NCBI RefSeq assembly: GCF_900497805.2
Contig: NW_020954588.1
Coordinates: 10,097,086-10,161,085, forward strand
DNA: 64,000 nt
Source of the DNA: Vombatus ursinus
Lineage: Eukaryota > Chordata > Mammalia > Diprotodontia > Vombatidae
Direction: 5' to 3'
Under the pieces are notes generated by a model, which saw nothing but the letters and a program-made list of their open reading frames with translations, ran no database searches and had not been told where the DNA came from. Positions 56,173 through 64,000 of the stretch are shown here, in pieces. The translations under genes and the position numbers were made by a program. Position 1 is the stretch's first letter. Each line of letters starts with the position of its first letter.

Positions 56173-56234
56173 ATGACATATTGCTTTTCCCCTTAGAAAC
56201 TCAGTAAACAATATATAGTTATTCTCAACTCCAA

Positions 56235-56490
56235 ACCAATAATGCTAACTGTAACAGTGAGCCTTTGAATAGCATTCAGAGGTTTGCAAGGTGTTTTTCA
56301 TGTAGTATCTCATTCAATCCTTACAATAATCTCATGAGACAAGTATTATTATTATCTCAATTTTGCAGTTAGGGAAACTGAGTAGAGCAAGGCAAAGAAA
56401 CTTGCTCAGGGCCATCCAGTGAGCTAATGGTTTAGGCAGTATTTGAATTCAGGTCTTCCTGACTCCAAGTCACATGGTCCAGAATTATAA
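56235..56490 (-). mobile_element. MIR3/THER2-like SINE
   Basis: 'ggtttgcaaggtgtttttcatg', 'tatctcattcaatccttacaataa', 'gttagggaaactgagtagagc', 'tgaattcaggtcttcctgactcc' in minus-strand order. Confidence 0.8.
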
Positions 56491-57734
56491 TTGCCTCTTA
56501 AGTAAACACATCTGGCTTGCACCAGGAATATTATGCTGCATATGAAGGCATTCAATTTTCTCCTTTCTTGGTCTGATTGTATGTCAAAAACAAAAATGCA
56601 TATCCACTAGACATTTTGGCAAGTTTTAGCTGTACAATTCTAGAAATAATATTTGGGTGGATTCATTAAACCTGTGTGGCACCCAGAAATGTACGTTTGG
56701 GGGCATCACTCAATGAATATATTTCCAGATTCTTCCAGTGCACTGAAACTAGCAGGTGGTGAGAACATGGAAGGCAATTTTTGGAGGTGGTTTAGTACTT
56801 TCAGGACACTAGGGTTCCATTTCTTGAATTGCAATTAACGAGAAAACCAAGGTAACTAACATGTTCCTAGGGACTCATTGATGACTTGGAGAATCTGGCT
56901 CATCATGCCAAGATGATGAGACAGCAGTCCTGGGAATGTCATCCTCTGGTGATGAGCACTTAGGGAAAAATAAACTATTACATTCAGGACATCCTCTGCA
57001 TTTTTTTAGGAAACTTTGTTGCATGTATGGAGGCCATTCAAATGTCTCTTCACTACTAGGTCCTAAGGAAATGAGATTTTAGTGGCATTTCTTTAGCTTA
57101 TGCACTGAGGAGTAGGATTATTGCTATATATTTTCCCATGAATTTATGTTATCTCTCTGAGCTCTATAACTTTTGTTTATATAAAAAGAAATCATATGGC
57201 TTGGTTTGTTTGAAGACTGAGTGAAATTTCTTTTGTATTCGTGGCAGTACAATAGCTATGGAAAGAATTCCCAAAACAACCTATGAATTCTCCAAGTCTC
57301 AGAGGACTGTTTCATGTTACCACATCAATGTGCACAGAAGATAATTTTGAAAAACCAAAGTATTTACCTAATTCATTTTTAGACAGCTTTAAAAACAGTG
57401 TAAATTAAATGCTTAATACTGTCAACCGCTGTACTATTTTGGAACCATTTAATGAGTCATCTACACATTCCATCCATGCCCTGAGCAGCACAGGGTAGTA
57501 AGACCTGCCTCTGAAGTAAAATATAGTTAGTTAGTTTGTTTGTTTTATATCAAATACACAAACTATGAAACACTACATTGCCACAATGGAGCTGCAATTT
57601 CATTGATGTGTGTGCTACATTCAGAGATACAGATTATGACCTATCTACACTAATCCTTTTATGACTCCCATCTTAGTCTACCAATAAGTTAACTGTTTGG
57701 AGCCTACACAAAATAAGTAGACTTCCCATAGATC
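56491..57734. other. Repeat-poor unique block
   Basis: About 1.2 kb without a recognised repeat. The frame at 56653-56838 has no domain. Possible conserved non-coding DNA, not testable here. Confidence 0.45.
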
Positions 57735-57823
57735 ATTTAATTATGAAGCCTTTTGAAGCACGTATCTTGTGCCAGACACTGTACTAGGTGCTGGAGAGAA
57801 AACAACAACAACAATAACAACAT

Positions 57824-57879
<56 letters not shown>

Positions 57880-58830
57880 TTAGATATGTGTACATATGTA
57901 GGTATATGTATATGCATATGCATATTTATACACATTAAAATAAAAATAATTTTAAAAAATGAAATAGTCCCTGTGTTCATGGAATTCACATTCTGCCCAA
58001 AGAGATAAATTTATAAAATAATAGGTATGTGCAAAATATATACCCAATAAAGGGCATATATTTGAGTGGTCTGCATGAACCATTGGAGTAGGGGTTGTTT
58101 TAGAAAAGACTTCATAAAGAAGGTGGCAACATCTGATTCTTGTAGAAAACTGGAAATTACAACAAGTGAGCTTGAGGAGGCAATGCAGTCTAAGCATGAC
58201 AGGCATCCAGAGCAAAAGAAAAAAAAAAGACTAGAGAGGGAGTGTAAAGCACACATTAAAAGAAGTAGGCCAGTATGGTTGGATTATAGACTGTATGAAG
58301 AGGAGCAATGATAAGAATGGTGGAAGATAAGAAAAGATCAGGTTTAAAAGTGCTTTAAATTTCAAATAAAGGATTTATATTTAATTCTGGAATTAATTAG
58401 AAACAACTATGGCATACTGAGTATTTGGAAGATGCAGTCAGACTTGAACTTTATGGAAATCATTACGGTAGCTGTATTGTAGATGGAGAAGAGTAAGGAG
58501 AGATTATATGCAGGGATGCTAATTACTATAATGTTATTCTAGGTAACAGTTAATTAGGACCATGAGTAGAGAAGAGGAGATGGATGTGAGAGACAGTGCA
58601 AAGTTAGAAATGCCAACATTTACTAATTAATTGAGTATCTGGGATAAATGAACGTGAGGAGTCCAGGATGAAAACAATTTTGTAAATCTGGTTGAACATA
58701 AGGATGATGATACCCTTGAAATTTCACAAGAGGGACAGGTTTTTGGGGAAAGGTAATAAATTTTATTTTGATAACATGCTGCATTTGAGCTCACTAGTTG
58801 ATGCTTAGTCTTACTACATGACGAGCCCAT
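57735..58830 (+). mobile_element. Ancient long dispersed repeat with (GATA)n
   Basis: 'cttgtgccagacactgtactaggtgctgg', 'gtgttcatggaattcacattc', 'tttagaaaagacttcataaag', 'gcatccagagc', 'agtgctttaaatttcaaataaag', 'cagtcagacttgaactttatgg' and 'gaggagtccaggatg' run in the same order as 51335-52130. A (GATA)n tract at 57824-57882 splits the head of the copy. Confidence 0.55.
57824..57882. repeat. (GATA)n microsatellite
   Basis: A nearly perfect gata run of about 15 units. Confidence 0.96.
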
Positions 58831-59329
58831 CCATTTTTTTAATGTTATAGATTTTTCCCTTTATCCTTTACACCACTTGTGCTGAGTCATTCCTTATGAG
58901 GTAAGTGCCAAAGCTTTTTCACATCCGTTGGGTGCCTCTCCTTTGTGTTTTAGGTGACCTTCAGTTTTAATTCTGTAGCCTTTTATGTATCACAACTATG
59001 CAATATCCTTGGAAGAATATAGGTATTTAAAACATCAGTACTTTTTTTCAGGGATAAAAACCTGTGTATTAAAAATAAGTGTAGAAATGTAGAAATACAT
59101 AATTTTCCAGAACAAAACAAAACAAAAACAAAAAAAGGAGTTCAACTCATTTTCTTCCTTTCATTCATTTTTATGTTGAATTCATTGTTTATTTACTATT
59201 TCTATTTCATGTATATAAACTTATAGTGAAATTGTATGAACTACCCATTATCTGCATATATTCTGAACAATAGTTCATCTTTGTCCAGTCAGTTTAATAC
59301 ATCTGTAAAATTTGAGTACAGAAACAAGA
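58831..59329. other. Unique sequence
   Basis: No gene or named repeat. An (AAAAC)n-like tract lies at 59113-59135. Confidence 0.5.
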
Positions 59330-59560
59330 GTTCAGAATTGCTTGAATTCATGTTGGAGTGGAAAGCCTGACCCTCATATTTAAATTTAGGGGAACCTGGG
59401 TTCAATTTTTTGCCTGAAACTCATTACCTATATGACCTTGGGCATGCTATTTCTTCTTTCTAAATTTCAGTTTTCTCATTTGTGCAATTATATCAATAGC
59501 CTTTACTTTGCCACTTCCTAGAATTGTTCTAAGTAAAGAATTCTTTGATTTAAAAAAAGT
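59330..59560 (+). mobile_element. MIR-family SINE
   Basis: 'ggaacctgggttcaatttttt', 'tatatgaccttgggcatgctat', 'aatttcagttttctcatttgtg' in MIR order. Confidence 0.75.
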
Positions 59561-59674
59561 GCAAGAAAAAGCAAGTTATTGCATGAAGCCAATTTGAAAG
59601 TGGTCATGGAACTTGAAACAGCTTTGTGGCATGAAAGTTGTGTGGGTCTTGAGACACATTACATAAGATCTGTT

Positions 59675-59945
59675 CTCATTAGATTGTTGTCATTCAGTTG
59701 TGTCAGTTGTGTCTGACTCTTTGTGACCCTATTTTTTGGGTTTTCTTGGCAAAGATAATGGAGTGGTTTGTCATTTGCTTCTCCAATCTCTTTTACAGAT
59801 GAGGAACTGAGACAAACCGGGTAAGTGACTTGCCCAGAGTCACAGAGCTAATAAGTGTCTGAGGCCAGATTTGAACTCATGAAGATGAATCTTCCTGATT
59901 CCAAGTTCAGTATTCTACCCATTGTGCCAACTAGCTGCCCCTTAT
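59675..59945 (-). mobile_element. CORE SINE, MAR1-like, near full length
   Basis: Reverse complement of the MAR1-like consensus: 'ttgttgtcattcagttgtg', 'gtctgactctttgtgaccc', 'ttttcttggcaaagataatgg', 'agtggtttgtcatttgcttctcc', 'gaggaactgagacaaac', 'gtgacttgcccagagtcac', 'tttgaactcatgaagatgaa' and 'gtgccaactagctgcccc'. Confidence 0.92.
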
Positions 59946-60821
59946 CATTGGAGTAGAGAACCTCTAAGATTCCTCCTAACTCTGAGACTCCATTAGCCTG
60001 TGATCATAGACATTATATATCCAGACATATAGTCTAATATTCCAGATCAAACTGACATACTAATAATGAGTCAGTTATAATAAAAACAATATAGATAAAA
60101 TATAGACAAGCATATCTATATAAACATAAAAATACATATGAATTAAAACAATAGAGATAAAATATTAAAATAACCAGTGCTCAATTTCACATTATAGTGT
60201 GGGCTCACCAACTTTCTTTGATCACACCTAATATCTTAGTGAATTTCATGACCTCAATAAATGTATCAGAAAAGTACCATACATACAAATCCAGAGAAAT
60301 CAGACAATCTTCCTCTTTTTTCTTTTTTTTTAATTAAAAGGGAAAAGAAAAAAGTTATCTAGAATACTTTGCTAAGTAAAGAACATTTATGCTCCATTGG
60401 AATGCATACGAATACTTCACTAGAATTGCACTGACCTGCTATATTGTTACAATTCTACTTAGCTTAGAGTTTATGATTTGTGGGACACATGTTTAATGAA
60501 ATGAGGAAACAATTTTATGGCAAGCCAAGTTGTTGTATTAAAAAAAAAAGATAATTTTCCTTCCACACCCTTACCCCTTTCACTTTAGACTATATGTATA
60601 TTATTCTCATATAACACTTCAGAATATCCATGATCTCCTCTGTGTCAGTACTCCCTGCCATCATAGACCCTTTCAGATGTGGGTTGGACTACATGGGCAT
60701 TGAGGTTCCTACATCAGTTCTGAGGTTCTGAAATTCTTGGATTCTGAGATTATGAATTAGTTCTTTTCCTGGTGGCAAATCATTTGGTAATAATCCTCTC
60801 CAAACTCGATGGACCTGTTTT
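59946..60821. other. Unique AT-rich sequence
   Basis: Positions 60060-60170 hold two near copies of 'aaaacaatagagataaaatat' (60079-60101 and 60147-60166). No gene is seen. Confidence 0.5.
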
Positions 60822-61544
60822 TCAGTCAATTGCTAGATACGTGTCCAAAACATTCTTCTCCTCTGATGACATAAACCCTGGCTGTCCTGCAGTGTAAGTG
60901 GCATACCATGTGGCTGTGTCAAAGGCTTTGGTGGCAAGAAAGTTATTTTCTCGGTCTTCAGTAGCTGTGACCACAGCACCTGCAGGAGCACTTGCCAGGC
61001 TATATCTCCACAGGGGTTGCTTTCCAGGATAATATCTGTGGCATAGGACCGGAAGCTTTGATGTTCTCAAGACTCCTGGGTTCAGTTCCTGGACTGTTCC
61101 CATGAGGATTAAAAGAGGGACAGTGGTGTAGGTGGTTGTGATTTGACTTGCCTGGCACATTCTGCCTTCTCCCTCTCCTTGAGGTTGCATTGCTATTTTA
61201 GCTAAGCTGGCTTGTCCGCCATATGGACGATAGTTGGTGGTGAAGGCTGTATCTTTCTCCACAAAAGTTCTTTCCCTGGATAACAGCCAAGAAAGCTGTC
61301 CTGGAAGCAATACCTTTTGTATTACATGTTCTCTCCAACTAGTATCTTTCTCTACAAAATTACCTTGTCTATGTCTGCCTATGTCTCCTTGAATAGACTG
61401 TAAACTCCATGAAGGCAAAGACTGTTTAACTTTTGCCTTTGTGTTGCTAGATCCAGTCACAGTGTCTGGAGCAAAGCAGATGTTCATGGAATGTTTTTTG
61501 ATTGACAGAGAATTCTGTGTCACCTCCATATCACAACGAGACAT
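60822..61544 (-). other. Unexplained 240-codon open frame
   Basis: The longest open frame in the window, on the minus strand, in a patch visibly richer in G and C than its surroundings. I recognise no family. The first third (about residues 14-55) is antisense to an L2 3' tail (61380-61505), which argues against an old conserved gene start. The rest contains FVEKDT twice (about residues 68 and 94), PLLILMGTVQELNPG (about 144) and a C-terminal stretch without low-complexity bias. There is no signal peptide, transmembrane helix or clear domain. It could be an unnamed repeat, a species-specific frame or chance. Confidence 0.3.
61380..61505 (+). mobile_element. L2-type LINE 3' end
   Basis: 'gactgtaaactccatgaaggc', 'aaagactgtttaacttttgcc', 'agatccagtcacagtgtctgg' and 'cagatgttcatggaatg' in L2 order. 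Confidence 0.7.
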
Positions 61545-62132
61545 TAGAATTGTACTCCAGAAAAGGAGGACTTATATTGGGATGGGTATAGAGGTCTGTC
61601 TATTAGGTTAAACAACACACAAATCTATACTTATTAAATGCTTAGTATATAAAAGATTATCCCAGAATCATGAAAACTTTGTAAATTTCATCTGTCACCA
61701 AGGGCAAATGTCCCTGTGCTAGAAACCCCTTTTACGATGCCTACAGGCCCTTGTTTGTATGTATACACCACTCATCCTTGCAATCTAAGAGAAATGTCTA
61801 ATGCACACACAAAGGCAAAGCCCCAATATGGGATATTCTTCCACTCCTGTAAAGTAAGTACATGTAAGAAGAAATACAAATTGAATTCTTTCATATACTT
61901 AATAACATTCTTTATATATTCTCTAATTTTTACATTTAAAAATATATTTAATTTTTAATTTATGGAATGAAACAAGCATTTCCATAACATAGTATAATAA
62001 AAAAAGATGATTGCACATGAATTACGTACAACTCTATTACGCACAACTTGCCATTGCTTTTAAACACACAATAAAATTATCATGTAATTTTTTTTCCTTT
62101 TTTTTGCTACCCTCCCAACCCTAGAGAAGACT
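61545..62132. other. Unique AT-rich sequence
   Basis: No gene or named repeat. A T-run lies at 62087-62106. Confidence 0.5.
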
Positions 62133-62139
62133 ATCATTA

Positions 62140-62153
62140 GAAACACACACATA

Positions 62154-62198
<45 letters not shown>

Positions 62199-62205
62199 AC
62201 ACACG
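62140..62205. repeat. (CA)n microsatellite
   Basis: acacacatac then a long CA run. The minus frame across it is low-complexity. Confidence 0.95.
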
Positions 62206-63654
62206 TGTATAAAATCATTCTATACATACTTCTATTTATCAATTCTCTGGATACAGATAACATCTTCATGTTTTTTGTAGTTAATTTGGGTATTTATAAT
62301 AGTCAAAATGACTTAGTTATTCAAAATTGTTCTTAAAATAATATTGCTGTTCCTGTATATTATGTTCCCTTGGTCCTGCTCATTTTGCTTTTCATTATTT
62401 TGTGCAAGTCTGTCCTGTTTTACTAAGATCATCTAGCTCATCATTTCTTATAGCGTTGTAGTATTCCATCACAACCATATACCACAACTTGTTCAGCTAT
62501 TCTGCAGTGGACAAGAATCCCCTTAATTTCCAGTTCTTTGCAATTGCAAAGGGAGCTACTATAAATATTTTTAAACACATAGGTTCTTTTTCTTTTTCCT
62601 TAATCAGCTTTGGAAATAAACTTAGTAGTGGTATTGTTTGGTCAAAGGGTATAGGCAGTTAATAACTCTTTGCACATAATTCCATATTTCTCTCCAAAAT
62701 GGTTGGATCAATTCACAATTTCACCAATAATGAATTAGTATCCCATTTTTTCCATATTCTCTTCAACATTTGTCACTTTCCTCTTCAATCATTTTAGCCA
62801 AACTGATAGGTGTGAAAGGATATCTCCAAGTTGTTTTAATTTATATTTCTCTAATCAATAATAATTTAGAGCACTTTATATGACTATAAATTGTTTTTAT
62901 TTCTTCATCAGAAAAGTGCCTGTTCATATCCTTTGACCATTTATAAATTTGGAAATGGTGGTATTATTCTAGATTTTAAAAACTTCTTTATGTATTTGAG
63001 ATATGACCCTTTATCTGAGAAACTGTCTAGTAATCCAATTTTCTGCTTTCTTTCTGATCTTCGCTACATTTGTTTTATTTGTAAAAAAATCTTTTTTTTA
63101 ATTTGAAGTAATCTAAATAGTCCATTTTATACTTTACTCTTCTCCCTATCTCTTGTTTATGCATAAGTTGTTCACTTATCCATAAATCTAGTAAGGAAGA
63201 TGTTCCATGCTCAAATTTTCTTGTTATATCTCACTTTATATCTGAGTCATGTATCTCTTTTGACCTTCGCTTTGTAAATTGTGTAAGATACAGGTCTATG
63301 CTCAGTTTCTGCCATACTACTTTCCAGCTTTCCTAATAATTTTTACCAAATAATGAATTGTTATCCTAAAATCTTAAGTCTTTATACTTGTCAGATACAA
63401 GGTTATATTTATTTGTTGCTGTAATTTGTCTACCCTGCTCCATTGATCTTCCTTTCTATTTCTTATGCAGTACCATACAGTTTTGATAATTACAGCCTTA
63501 TAATATAATTTAAGATCTGGTGCTGCTAAGGCTCCTTCCTTTAGATTTTTTTAAATTGGTTCCTTTGATGTTCTTGGCTTTTTGTTCTTCCAAATGAATT
63601 TTGTTATTTATTTCTAATTAAGTGAAGTGATTTTGGGCAATTGATTATATATAA

Positions 63655-63712
63655 TTTTATATATATATATATATATATACACATTAACATATATATATTA
63701 TAATATATTAAT
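63655..63712. repeat. (TA)n microsatellite
   Basis: tatatata run with an acacattaac interruption. Confidence 0.92.
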
Positions 63713-63777
63713 ATAAGGAGAAAATTGGGCTCACAGAATATTTGAGCTTCGGAAATAATTTAGTTTATTTGTCTCTC

Positions 63778-63880
63778 TTTTTTTTTTTGGTTAGGCAATT
63801 GGGGTTAAGTGACTTGCCCAGGGTCACACAGACACAGTTATGTGTCTGAGGCCTGATTTGAATTAATATATAAATAGGTT
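63778..63880 (-). mobile_element. WSINE-like SINE, 5'-truncated, inside L1
   Basis: T-run (A-tail), 'gttaggcaattggggttaag', 'tgacttgcccagggtcacac' and 'tctgaggcctgatttgaatt', then back to L1 text. The head of the SINE is missing. Confidence 0.8.
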
Positions 63881-64000
63881 TAGGTAAAATTGTCATTTGT
63901 ATTATAATGGCCCTGCCTATGCATGAGCAATTAATACTTCTCCAATTATTTAAATCTGATTTTATTTGTAAAAGAAGTTTTTTTTAATATAATTTTGTTT

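Larger units (their letters stand above)
62250..64000 (-). mobile_element. Old L1 3' half, continuing past the window
   Basis: On the minus strand it carries 3' UTR-like sequence (62250-62400) and ORF2 C-terminal text ('atcatttcttatagcg', 'ataccacaacttgttcagc', 'tccagttctttgcaattgc', 'tctccaaaatggttggatcaa'). It then runs through the region of 63300-63600 ('ccattgatc', 'accatacagttttgataatta'), which parallels 1750-1820, and of 63880-64000, which parallels 1980-2060. It is interrupted by AT-rich sequence and a SINE remnant at 63655-63880. Frames are thoroughly broken. Confidence 0.8.

Noticed and set aside
60950-61140. NPG motif (TVQELNPG) in the 240-codon frame as a 2A-type ribosome-skipping peptide
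   Set aside because: The 2A motif requires a D-x-E-x-N-P-G-P core. Here the residue after NPG is V and the D-x-E part is missing.

Overview
The window looks like intergenic or deep intronic DNA from a marsupial. It is AT-rich. I see no host exon, no open frame with a recognisable host domain, no tRNA or rRNA gene and no CpG-island-like promoter. The marsupial assignment rests on the repeats: tRNA-headed CORE-type SINEs ending in the 'gactgaacaacaac'-type tail (MAR1-like), short WSINE-like SINEs, L1 elements of the marsupial type, ORF1-only L1 derivatives (HAL1 class), and older mammalian layers (MIR, MIR3/THER2-like, L2 3' ends, hAT-like MITEs, RTE-like LINE pieces). The species cannot be named from sequence alone.

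Layout. 1-10 kb: a palindromic MITE, an L1 insertion with a 5' inversion inside a 15-bp target duplication (1584-3924), an old L1 piece, a SINE, then a minus-strand L1 that keeps its 5' half but not its 3' half (about 7035-10035). 10-24 kb: an ancient dispersed repeat, SINEs and L2 tails, a minus-strand L1 with a large internal deletion and a nested SINE (17390-19603), then a repeat-poor block (20.4-22.4 kb). 24-36 kb: a full-length HAL1 with target duplications (24011-27029), an L2 split by a MITE, an RTE-like LINE fragment (29100-30470), and a second HAL1 with a nested SINE (32081-35376). 36-43 kb: microsatellites, an LTR-like fossil, a repeat-poor block (38.1-39.8 kb), SINEs. 43-47 kb: a third full-length HAL1 on the minus strand with an 11-bp target duplication (43389-46427). 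47-64 kb: ancient repeats, two abutting L1 3' ends plus an RTE-like piece (52735-54540), repeat-poor stretches, an unexplained 240-codon open frame (60822-61544), and an old L1 running out of the window.

The most informative content is retrotransposon biology: a well-preserved twin-priming footprint; three ORF1-only elements whose tail is visibly related to the inter-ORF spacer of the full L1s in the same window; and a microsatellite of different motif at the same internal position in four of four related copies. I found no evidence of an undescribed gene system. The ORF at 60822-61544 is the only frame I could not explain away fully, and part of it is antisense to an L2 tail.
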